Assembly (NCBI RefSeq): GCF_050859025.1
Contig: NZ_CP138200.1
Span: forward strand, 4,526,001 to 4,590,000
DNA length: 64,000 nt
Direction of reading: 5' to 3'
DNA from: Wukongibacter sp050859025
GTDB lineage: Bacteria > Bacillota > Clostridia > Peptostreptococcales > Caminicellaceae
Below are positions 16,235 to 23,453 of this stretch, in pieces. Under the pieces are notes generated by a model, which saw only the letters and a program-made list of their open reading frames with translations, was not told where the DNA came from and ran no database searches. Position numbers and translations under genes: made by a program. Each line of letters opens with the position of its first letter. The first letter of the stretch is position 1.

Positions 16235-17254
16235 CTATTTGATTAGCTCTTGAATCTCCTTTGCAATATCCCAAGTTCCGAAATCTGTATTTCCTATTAC
16301 AGTGACTTCTATATTTTTTTTAGGGTATACAGAAGACATCATACTCACTCCAGGGTCTGCACCAGTGATAGAATATTTAAATATATCATTACCTTCTTTA
16401 AGAACCCATATACCGTATCCATAGTAGCAATCATCCTCTTCATTAATATGGGGTCTTAATATTTCCTCTGTTACTTCTTTACTAAGAATTTTATAATTAA
16501 ACATTGCCTTCCATAGTTTAGATAAATCCTTTGCTGTTGTAAAGGCTCCTCCATCTGGTCCGCCAATAATAGGTAGAGAATAAATATTAGTCCTCCAATT
16601 ACCTAAATCGTCTTTAATATAACCATAGGCACTTCCCTTCGGAAGCTGGTCTAGAGAAAAATATCCAGAGTCTAACATTCCATATGGCTTAAAAATGTTT
16701 TTCTCAATGTATTCAGTAAACTTCATTCCTGTGTTTTCCTCAATGATTAATCCCAGCACAATGAATCCTGCATTATTGTATTTAAACCTCTCCCCCGGTA
16801 TAAATTCCATATTTCCATTTTGAAACATGGGTAAAAAATCCTTAGGACCTCTAATGCTATACATTGGTCTATTCTTCCATAACTCTGAAAAGTCAGTCAT
16901 TACGTCTTCATCGAAGTAGTCGGGAATCCCTGAACTATGGGTAAGTAGATGTTCAACTGTAATTTTTGAATCAAAGCTAGGAAAGGAAATATTTAAACAA
17001 TCTTTTAAATATGTATTAAAAGAAACTATACCTCTCTCAACTAATTGACATATGGCTATAGATGTAAACAGCTTACAGCCAGAAGCTACTCCAAATCTAG
17101 TAGTGGGTTTATTGGGAATAGCTTCACTCATATTTGCTAGTCCATATCCCCTCTCAAGAATTATATTATCATCTTCCTTTACAAATACAACTCCAGAGAA
17201 GCCCTGTTGTTTTTCTATAATTCCTTCTATCTTTCTTAAATCTATCTCTGCCAT
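16235..17254 (-). CDS. Serine hydrolase of the beta-lactamase/penicillin-binding protein fold (class C-like)
   Basis: This is a 339-residue beta-lactamase-fold hydrolase. The Ser-x-x-Lys catalytic motif is SGCK (FGVASGCKLFTSIAI, about residue 57-60), the Tyr-x-Asn motif is in FKYNNAGFIVLG and the third motif region is near SITGADPGVSM. No signal peptide is seen, so it is likely a cytoplasmic esterase, peptidase or D-amino-acid amidase relative and not a resistance beta-lactamase. ATG follows AGAGGGGGGAG, which clearly fixes the start and makes an ORF overlapping it from the same strand (17169-17465) unlikely to be real over the overlap. Substrate unknown. Confidence 0.85.
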   Translation of the reverse strand: MAEIDLRKIEGIIEKQQGFSGVVFVKEDDNIILERGYGLANMSEAIPNKPTTRFGVASGCKLFTSIAICQLVERGIVSFNTYLKDCLNISFPSFDSKITVEHLLTHSSGIPDYFDEDVMTDFSELWKNRPMYSIRGPKDFLPMFQNGNMEFIPGERFKYNNAGFIVLGLIIEENTGMKFTEYIEKNIFKPYGMLDSGYFSLDQLPKGSAYGYIKDDLGNWRTNIYSLPIIGGPDGGAFTTAKDLSKLWKAMFNYKILSKEVTEEILRPHINEEDDCYYGYGIWVLKEGNDIFKYSITGADPGVSMMSSVYPKKNIEVTVIGNTDFGTWDIAKEIQELIK

Positions 17255-17524
17255 TACGCTCCCCCCTCTTGACCTTTAAAATATGATGATTAGCCAGTCT
17301 TCTTAACCCAAAAGATTTCTCTCTTACTTCCTTTTTTAATGGACTGATATTCTTTGTTCCTGACCATTGCTCAATCATCTCAGGGTCAAATGCTTTTATC
17401 CATATTTTAATTTCCATCGAAAACACCGCATGGTTTTTTGCAAACCACTCATACTTATTAATCATCTCATTATCCTTATAAACTTCTAATCTTCGTTTAG
17501 CTTTCCAAAATCAACCTTTGGCAT
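17255..17524 (-). pseudogene. Possible decayed small gene between ABC exporter and hydrolase
   Basis: On the minus strand an ATG at 17524 starts MPKVDFGKLNED and then stops. A frame shift away is a longer stretch that looks coding (LEVYKDNEMINKYEWFAKNH through SFGLRRLANHHILK) and would run into the hydrolase gene. Rich aromatic and charged content resembles a real protein, but I do not recognise the family. A start at 17465 with AAGGATAATGAG upstream would give a 98-residue ORF overlapping the hydrolase by 86 bp, which I consider unlikely as an intact gene. Confidence 0.3.
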
Positions 17525-17562
17525 TTACCCATCAACTTATAATAGTTTATCCTATAATTTCA

Positions 17563-19395
17563 TTAACTGCTCTTATGAAGTAACATTGTTTCCTGTTCAT
17601 CCATAAACTGATTTGTATATAATCTATAGTAATATCCCTTCTTCTTTATTAGTTGATAATGATTCCCCTCTTCTATGACCTTTCCCTTGCTTATAACTAG
17701 AATTCGGTCAGCACTGCGAATAGTCGATAATCTATGGGCAATTATAAAGCTAGTTCTACCTTGTAACACCTTACCAATGGCATTTTGTATAAGCCTCTCC
17801 GCTTCAGTGTCAACAGAGGAAGTAGCCTCATCCAATACAAATATTCTAGGATTAGCCAATATGGCTCTAGTGAAGGATATTAGCTGCTTTTCACCAGTAG
17901 ATAACCGACTGCCCCCCTCACCAACCTGCGAATCATACCCATCCTTTAGTTTCATTATAAAATCATGGGCATTAACCAGCTCTGCTGCTCTTATTATTTC
18001 TTCATCGGTAGCATTCAATCGTCCATATCTAATATTTTCTTTTATTGTTCCACTAAAAAGGTGAGGCGTTTGCAGTACATATCCAAGATTAGAGTGTAAC
18101 CATAAGAGCGATCTTTTGCGATAATCTACTCCATCAATCAAAATTTCTCCTTCAGTAGGTTCATAAAAACGACAGGCTAGATTCACTATGGTACTCTTTC
18201 CTGAACCGGTCTCACCAACTAAAGCTATTGTTTCTCCTGCTTTTATATCAAGATTAAATCCATCTAATATCTTTTCTCCATCTTTATATGCAAAGGATAC
18301 ATTTTTAAAGCTTATATTACCTTGGATTTTTTCCCAATTCTCCTTTTTTGGTTCAAAGGAATCTCCATAAATCCTAATTATTTCTGAGCTATCCTTTATA
18401 TCTGGCTCTGTTTCAATCATAGACATAATTCTTTCGCCCGATGCCTGGGCCGATTGCAGTTCAGCAAATATCCTTGCAAGCTCTCTGACAGGTTCAAAGA
18501 ACTGTATTGTAAATGAAATAAATGCTACAAGTGTTCCATAGCTTATGGTTTCTAAAGCCACTCCTTCACCGCCACGCCACAGAGCTAATGCAGTACCTAT
18601 ACTTCCTAGTGTCATAACTACTGGTAAGTACAGCGAGGAAAAAATAGCTGCCCTAACAGAATATCTCTGCATCTCTCCTGTAATTGTTCCAAACTCTTCT
18701 AGATTTTTCTTTTCTCTTACTAATGTTTTTGTGGTTTTTGCACCCATTATGCCTTCATTAAAGGCTCCTGTTATTCGAGAGTTCGTCTTTCTCACCCTTC
18801 TAAATGCCTTTAGTATCTTTTTTTGAAAGTAGATGCTCACAATGGCTAATATTGGAACAACAGTCAATGCAATTAGTGCAAGCCTCCAGTTCATAAAAAG
18901 CATTACGCATGATATCGCTACCATTACGGCACTTCCCCAAACCAAATCAACTATTCCCCAGGAAATAGTATCTCCTAGTCGTTGAGTATCTGACGTCATT
19001 CTTGCCATTATCCAACCAATATGGGTTTTATCAAAATATGAGAAGGATAGTTCTTGAAGTCTTTTGAAACCAACCCTTCTGATATCGTAGCAAATACCCA
19101 TATCTACCTTCCCAGCTTCTGCAATAAACTTCCAAACCACAACAGTTTGGAATGCAACTAACAGAATATACCATATAGCAAATTTATATAGTCCATCAAG
19201 TTTTCTAGGAACAATAAAAGTATCTATTGCATATTTTGTCATCATTGGAAATATTACATCTACAATTGCTAATATTATCATCATAATACCAACTATAGCT
19301 AAGCTCTTTTTATATGGCTTTGAAAAATGTAATAACTTCTTCCAAAGTTGTAAGTCAAATCCCTTATTATAGTCCTGTTCTCTATTTTCATTCAT
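17563..19395 (-). CDS. ABC exporter half-transporter, subunit 2 (permease-ATPase fusion)
   Basis: This 610-residue protein has an N-terminal six-helix membrane domain (about 30-330) and a C-terminal nucleotide-binding domain. Walker A is GETGSGKST and Walker B is FVLDEATSSVD with the catalytic Glu. The ABC signature is degenerate (RLSTGEKQ in place of LSGGQ). The partner encoded just upstream has the complementary defect, which is the pattern of heterodimeric multidrug exporters such as BmrCD, LmrCD and TM287/288. It is second in a two-gene operon with an 80-bp spacer. Likely exports drugs or lipids; substrate not determined. Confidence 0.92.
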   Translation of the reverse strand: MNENREQDYNKGFDLQLWKKLLHFSKPYKKSLAIVGIMMIILAIVDVIFPMMTKYAIDTFIVPRKLDGLYKFAIWYILLVAFQTVVVWKFIAEAGKVDMGICYDIRRVGFKRLQELSFSYFDKTHIGWIMARMTSDTQRLGDTISWGIVDLVWGSAVMVAISCVMLFMNWRLALIALTVVPILAIVSIYFQKKILKAFRRVRKTNSRITGAFNEGIMGAKTTKTLVREKKNLEEFGTITGEMQRYSVRAAIFSSLYLPVVMTLGSIGTALALWRGGEGVALETISYGTLVAFISFTIQFFEPVRELARIFAELQSAQASGERIMSMIETEPDIKDSSEIIRIYGDSFEPKKENWEKIQGNISFKNVSFAYKDGEKILDGFNLDIKAGETIALVGETGSGKSTIVNLACRFYEPTEGEILIDGVDYRKRSLLWLHSNLGYVLQTPHLFSGTIKENIRYGRLNATDEEIIRAAELVNAHDFIMKLKDGYDSQVGEGGSRLSTGEKQLISFTRAILANPRIFVLDEATSSVDTEAERLIQNAIGKVLQGRTSFIIAHRLSTIRSADRILVISKGKVIEEGNHYQLIKKKGYYYRLYTNQFMDEQETMLLHKSS

Positions 19396-19475
19396 TTATA
19401 TCTGTCCTTTCAATATATGAACTTAAAGTCTTACTTTACAAATGCTCTTACAAATCTCCATATATTTTTCTTCTA

Positions 19476-21314
19476 CTACGAAGCAAATTCTTTTAATTTA
19501 TCATTAGAAGGTTTATTTATTTCCTTCTCTAATTCTTCCTCTAAAGAGTTTTGTATTGACCAAATTCGTCTATATAGCCCTTCTTGGCTAATTAATTCCT
19601 CGTGCTTTCCTGACTGTACTATTTCTCCTTCTTCAAGGACTAATATTAAGTCAGCCTCAGATAAAGTCGTAATACGATGGGCTATAATAAATGTAGTTAC
19701 TCCTTTTTTTCTTTCCTGTAGGGACTTTCTAATAGCTACATCTGTCTCTGTATCTACAGCGCTCAAGGAATCATCAAAAATTAAGACTTTAGAATTTCTA
19801 ATTATAGTTCTTGCCATAGAAACCCGCTGTTTTTGACCTCCTGAAAGAGTAACTCCACGTTCACCTACTGAGGTTTCATAACCATTTTCAAAATCTAGTA
19901 TTACATCATGTATTGAAGCAATCTTTGCAGCTTCATGTATTTGAGATTCGTCTACTTTTAAATTGGTAATACCTATGTTTTCTCCTAGGGTTTTAGAATA
20001 TAGGAAGGGTTCCTGTAATACTATACCAATCTGTTCCCTAAGCCATTTCTTATTTATAAGCTTCAAAGGAACACCATCAATCCTTATTTCCCCTTCTTCA
20101 TAATCGTATAACCTCAATAGCAAATTAACTAATGATGTCTTTCCTGAACCCGTTGGTCCCAGTATTGCTACTGTATCTCCAGGTTTAACCTTAAAGGATA
20201 TATCCTTTAATATCTGTCTATTATCGTCATACTGAAAATTAACTTTTTCGAACTCTATTTCACCCTTTATCTCTGGCTTTACTCCTTCACTAATTCCTTC
20301 TTCAATCCTAGCTTCAAGAATCTCATTTATACGTTCTATTGCCACTAATGATTTTCCTAAATCAGTAAGGATTCTTCCTAATTGTCTTATTGGAAAAATT
20401 AGCTTTCTTTCATAAGTTACAAATACAACCAAGGTACCTAAGGTTATTGCTTCCTTGGATGCAAAGTATGCCCCAAAAGCTAAAACTGCACCAATCTGTA
20501 AGAAGCATAGAAAATCCGAAGATGACCAATACCAAGCAAGTAGACGAATTAATCTATATGTAACATCTCTATACTCGGAATTTTTTTCATCAAACTTATC
20601 AGCCTCATATTTTTGCCTAGCAAATGCTCTAACTACTCTAACACCACTCAAATTTTCCTGTAATACTGTAGACAGCTTTCCCTCAGTCTCATCGGATATT
20701 CTAAAGGCTGACTTTACCTTAAAGAAAAATACTAGTGTAAATGTAAATATTATTGGAATTAGCGACACAGCTACTAAGGTCATTGTAGGATTTAAAGAAA
20801 TCATTATCCAAAGAGAAAATATTAACATAAATAGTACTCTACCGATTTCAACAAATTGAATAGCTAAAAATCTTCTTATGGTCTCAACATCCGATGTACA
20901 CCTCTGTATCAGATCGCCTGTTTCAGCCTTAATATGATAGTCGTAGGGTAAATGCTGTAAATGATTATATAGCTTTTCTCTAATATTCTTTGCGACAGAT
21001 TCCGACGCTACAGCAGACCATTTTCCTTTTAAATATAGAAAGATACCATTTATAATTGTTAATATTATTATTGCTCCTCCACATATCCATAGGTTTCTTA
21101 GAAGTATGGATTTTCCTCCAATCTCTTCAATAAAAACTATCATCCAATCTGGAATATCCATAGGCTTACTTCCTATTATAGAATCTATTGTTACCCTTAG
21201 TACTAGTGGAACTATCATTTCAAAGCACGTAGCTATACCTATAGCCGCCACAGCTCCTAGATATATAAATCTATTTCCCTTCATAAACTTTAGTAAAAGC
21301 TTTAACTTGTTCAA
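19476..21314 (-). CDS. ABC exporter half-transporter, subunit 1 (permease-ATPase fusion)
   Basis: This 612-residue half-transporter has six membrane helices in the first 320 residues and then an ATPase domain with Walker A GPTGSGKTS, canonical signature LSGGQKQR and Walker B LIFDDSLSAVD. The Asp in place of the catalytic Glu marks a non-hydrolytic site. That site would be completed by the degenerate signature of the downstream partner, consistent with an asymmetric heterodimer. It is first in the operon, behind a leader of roughly 580 nt that holds a small ORF and a strong intrinsic terminator, so expression is probably controlled by attenuation, as known for bmrB-bmrCD in Bacillus subtilis. 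Confidence 0.92.
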   Translation of the reverse strand: MNKLKLLLKFMKGNRFIYLGAVAAIGIATCFEMIVPLVLRVTIDSIIGSKPMDIPDWMIVFIEEIGGKSILLRNLWICGGAIIILTIINGIFLYLKGKWSAVASESVAKNIREKLYNHLQHLPYDYHIKAETGDLIQRCTSDVETIRRFLAIQFVEIGRVLFMLIFSLWIMISLNPTMTLVAVSLIPIIFTFTLVFFFKVKSAFRISDETEGKLSTVLQENLSGVRVVRAFARQKYEADKFDEKNSEYRDVTYRLIRLLAWYWSSSDFLCFLQIGAVLAFGAYFASKEAITLGTLVVFVTYERKLIFPIRQLGRILTDLGKSLVAIERINEILEARIEEGISEGVKPEIKGEIEFEKVNFQYDDNRQILKDISFKVKPGDTVAILGPTGSGKTSLVNLLLRLYDYEEGEIRIDGVPLKLINKKWLREQIGIVLQEPFLYSKTLGENIGITNLKVDESQIHEAAKIASIHDVILDFENGYETSVGERGVTLSGGQKQRVSMARTIIRNSKVLIFDDSLSAVDTETDVAIRKSLQERKKGVTTFIIAHRITTLSEADLILVLEEGEIVQSGKHEELISQEGLYRRIWSIQNSLEEELEKEINKPSNDKLKEFAS

Positions 21315-21496
21315 TCTACATCCCCTCCAATTATGCTACAAAGTTTCTGGTCTAAAGTTTTTGGATGCAGTTCTCTCTAGTCCAAGTAATTTAATACTTA
21401 GAATCTAATCATCACCACATCATTTTCCACTGCTTAATGTTTAATACCTCCTTTTTACACATATATGAAGATTTTCAAAATAGACTTTATTAAAGT

Positions 21497-21553
21497 CCAT
21501 AATGATTATTATAAAGTTATCAAAACCTTCAGAGGCTTTATAATTTCCTATGG
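21497..21553. repeat. Family C inverted repeat (copy 1)
   Basis: Arms are CCATAATGATTATTATAAAG and CTTTATAATTTCCTATGG. Similar sequences occur at 26617-26718, 34950-35028 and 57840-57940. Here it sits in the leader of the ABC exporter operon. Confidence 0.5.
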
Positions 21554-21619
21554 TGTAATAAAAACTCTGGAGTATGAACCCCCTTTGCTTTTGTAAGATT
21601 TTTCCTCGAAAAATGGCCT

Positions 21620-21647
21620 AAAAAAAACACAGGCAATTATACCCGTG
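21620..21647 (-). terminator. Intrinsic terminator inside the ABC exporter leader (attenuator candidate)
   Basis: On the minus strand CACGGG pairs with CCTGTG (one G-U pair) around an 8-nt loop, followed directly by eight U-type residues. It lies about 130 nt after the leader ORF and about 305 nt before the exporter start, with no gene end between. It would therefore stop exporter transcription unless an alternative structure forms. Confidence 0.6.
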
Positions 21648-21704
21648 GCTTTAAAATCATTACTAGTAAATACGTCTCTCTAATTTATTCACCAATAATT
21701 AAAA

Positions 21705-21732
21705 CCATAGGCAGTAATACACATACCTATGG
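21705..21732 (-). other. Hairpin between leader ORF and attenuator
   Basis: CCATAGG and CCTATGG are perfect 7-bp arms around a 14-nt loop; on the minus strand the stem is followed by TTTTAATTATT. It could be a weak terminator or an anti-terminator partner in the exporter leader. Confidence 0.4.
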
Positions 21733-21775
21733 CTCTTCTTTATCAACTATATATCACTAAAAACTTGTTATAATA

Positions 21776-21865
21776 TCAACTGATAATCCTAGGTCGTGTA
21801 CTCAATATATAATTTGAATTTAAAACTTTATCCATGCTTCTGATGATTAATCCTTTAGTATTCAT
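21776..21865 (-). CDS. 29-codon leader ORF upstream of the ABC exporter
   Basis: An ATG at 21865 is preceded by AAAAGGAGG, a near-perfect ribosome-binding site, and starts MNTKGLIIRSMDKVL; the product ends STRPRIIS and is basic. It is not obviously hydrophobic, so a membrane-toxin peptide is unlikely. A promoter with a 17-bp spacer lies just upstream, and the ribosome-binding site is in a perfect 10-bp stem with the distal part of the ORF. Position, size and the terminators that follow suggest a leader peptide whose translation (or drug-stalled translation) controls read-through into the exporter. Confidence 0.5.
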   Translation of the reverse strand: MNTKGLIIRSMDKVLNSNYILSTRPRIIS

Positions 21866-21876
21866 TTACACGACCT
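21791..21876 (-). promoter_or_regulatory. Long-range RNA stem sequestering the leader ribosome-binding site
   Basis: AGGTCGTGTA at 21876-21867 (minus strand, including the end of the AAGGAGG sequence) is perfectly complementary to TACACGACCT at 21800-21791, inside the same ORF. The 66-nt loop contains the start codon. Folding would block initiation; a stalled or translating ribosome would open it. Confidence 0.55.
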
Positions 21877-21904
21877 CCTTTTATAAAAATTTATTTACAC
21901 ATAC

Positions 21905-21933
21905 AGTATATTATTTATCATCAAATATTACAA
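21905..21933 (-). promoter_or_regulatory. Vegetative-type promoter of the ABC exporter leader
   Basis: The minus-strand -35 TTGTAA (21933-21928), 17-bp spacer and -10 TATACT (21910-21905) place the start near 21898, about 33 nt upstream of the leader ORF. Confidence 0.55.
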
Positions 21934-22046
21934 CTATTTTTACTATTTGTAATATTTTTGTAATATAGTTAAGATTTCTTTAATATTCGCTTTTTTATAA
22001 ATAAACAGCTTAAGATTTAACAAATATTAAAATTTTTTAGAAAAAG

Positions 22047-22724
22047 CTACACTTTTATATAAGAATTCCCATCTAATGGAATTACTACCTGTAGTGGTGG
22101 TCTCTCACCTACAAGACCTATAGCATATACAGTATAAAATCTATTTGGCTTTAAATTTATATTTGGAACATGTAATACTCTTTTATCTGTTCCTGTTGTA
22201 TATAGATTTAATGTGTATTCTCCTGGTTCAACAAGCTTATAATCCGTAATTTCTTTATATTCTACATCTTCAAATAAATTTCTTCCATTTGGCAATCTTA
22301 CATCTACAGCGGGTGCATTGGGAGATAAATGACCGACTCTTATATATACCTTATCCATTGGTATAGGCTTAGGAGTATCCTCTATCGGATACAGGCTGAT
22401 ATCCTTCAGTTCATTAATCGCCGCCACTGTTAGTATGGTATTCGGCGGTATATTGACATTTGTATTTATTACAGGATTCGTAGTTCTACCCGCTGGGAAT
22501 ACTTTAACATTACTTACTCCTGGCGGTAGTGGAAGATATTCTGTAAAGCTTCTATATCTTAGATTTGACACTACTGGTCTATTGTTTATATATACATCAA
22601 CTGGTGGTGCATCTGGAGATGCATGGAAAATCCGAGCATAAGTAGTGTCTATAGGTTCAGTAGGCATTCTAAAAAAGTTACCTCTATAAAGATTCATCGG
22701 ATAGAAATCATAAAATCTAAACAT
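22047..22724 (-). CDS. DUF4397 domain-containing protein
   Basis: This 225-residue protein is made of two tandem DUF4397-type beta domains. Each begins with a shared motif (YARIFHASPDAPPVDVYING-like in the first, YIRVGHLSPNAPAVDVRL in the second) and runs to YTVYAIG-type endings. The family is widespread in Clostridia and Bacilli, usually at the cell surface or spore-associated, with unknown role. No cleavable signal peptide is visible (it begins MFRFYDFYPMNLYRGNFFR), so location is unclear; exposure on spores or forespore synthesis is possible. ATG follows GAGAGGTG. Its downstream region holds the ABC exporter leader promoter on the same strand. Confidence 0.8.
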   Translation of the reverse strand: MFRFYDFYPMNLYRGNFFRMPTEPIDTTYARIFHASPDAPPVDVYINNRPVVSNLRYRSFTEYLPLPPGVSNVKVFPAGRTTNPVINTNVNIPPNTILTVAAINELKDISLYPIEDTPKPIPMDKVYIRVGHLSPNAPAVDVRLPNGRNLFEDVEYKEITDYKLVEPGEYTLNLYTTGTDKRVLHVPNINLKPNRFYTVYAIGLVGERPPLQVVIPLDGNSYIKV

Positions 22725-22824
22725 TTACTCAACACCTCTCAAAATACTTTTTTAATCCATATTATCGATCTGATTGAAATCTTCACTATTAGAATATTCA
22801 AGTATTTTAAAAGTGTTACAAAAT

Positions 22825-22850
22825 AAAAAAGCATCTAACGATACTTTTTT
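22825..22850 (-). terminator. Terminator of the bacteriohemerythrin gene
   Basis: On the minus strand AAAAAAGTATC and GATGCTTTTTT form a stem around GTTA, with a T-rich end. It lies 30 bp after the stop at 22880. Confidence 0.6.
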
Positions 22851-22879
22851 AGATAAGACTTATAAGCCATTTTGACAAC

Positions 22880-23290
22880 CTAAAAAACTCCTTTTTCATT
22901 TAAAAAATCTTTGTACATATGATCGACCTTCAAGATGTGTTTTTCTATCCAATCTGCAATAAAAACTAGAATTTCCATTGTAACTCCTTTTTGATTCTCA
23001 TCTATATCTTCACTATCAACTTCATTAATCTTATCAACAAAACTCTGATGCACTTTTTTATGATCAGCCAATCCATGAAATCCATATTTTCCCATTAAGT
23101 CCTCTTCAGTTTTGAAATGATAAATAGTGTATTTTTTTAATTCATCAAGAAGCTGAATAATCTCATCATAATGGTCCACATTCTTTGTACGGATTAAAGA
23201 TGATAGCTCCGATCCTATTTCTAATAATCTTTTATGCTGTCTATCAATTTCCTCAATATTACAAGAATAATTTTCTTTCCAATTAAACAT
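22880..23290 (-). CDS. Bacteriohemerythrin
   Basis: This is a 136-residue single-domain hemerythrin, a four-helix bundle that binds O2 at a di-iron site and serves in oxygen storage, transport or scavenging. All typical ligands are present in order: His in EEIDRQHKRLLEI, His and Glu in YHFKTEEDLM, His residues in DHKKVHQSF, and His/Asp in HILKVDHMYKDF. ATG follows AGAGGGG. It is monocistronic. It complements the two flavodiiron proteins as an oxygen-defence component, but no FNR/CRP-like site was seen at its promoter. Confidence 0.93.
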   Translation of the reverse strand: MFNWKENYSCNIEEIDRQHKRLLEIGSELSSLIRTKNVDHYDEIIQLLDELKKYTIYHFKTEEDLMGKYGFHGLADHKKVHQSFVDKINEVDSEDIDENQKGVTMEILVFIADWIEKHILKVDHMYKDFLNEKGVF

Positions 23291-23416
23291 CTTTCGTCCC
23301 CTCTCTTTTTATCACATGAGATATACACTATAATACTACAAAATATTACCAAATAAAAGTAGTCTTTTAATAAAAATAGATATCTGAAATTGATTAATTA
23401 TGCTTCTATTAATTGC

Positions 23417-23446
23417 AAAAGGGAACGATCTTATACGTTCCCCTTT
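23417..23446 (-). terminator. Terminator of ileS
   Basis: AAAGGGGAACG and CGATCCCTTTT-type arms (plus-strand AAAAGGGAACG / CGTTCCCCTTT) form a stable hairpin a few bases past the ileS stop. Confidence 0.65.
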
Positions 23447-23453
23447 ACCATCA

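Noticed and set aside
16235..17254. Antibiotic-resistance beta-lactamase
   Set aside because: No signal peptide and class C-like hydrolase architecture; more likely a cytosolic esterase or peptidase relative.
17169..17465. 98-residue ORF overlapping the start of the beta-lactamase-fold gene by 86 bp
   Set aside because: The overlap region codes in the frame of the well-supported hydrolase, and the rest looks like a frame-shifted remnant, so it was treated as a possible pseudogene only.
21776..21865. Type I toxin peptide
   Set aside because: The peptide is basic and lacks the continuous hydrophobic segment of membrane toxins; position upstream of an exporter fits a leader better.
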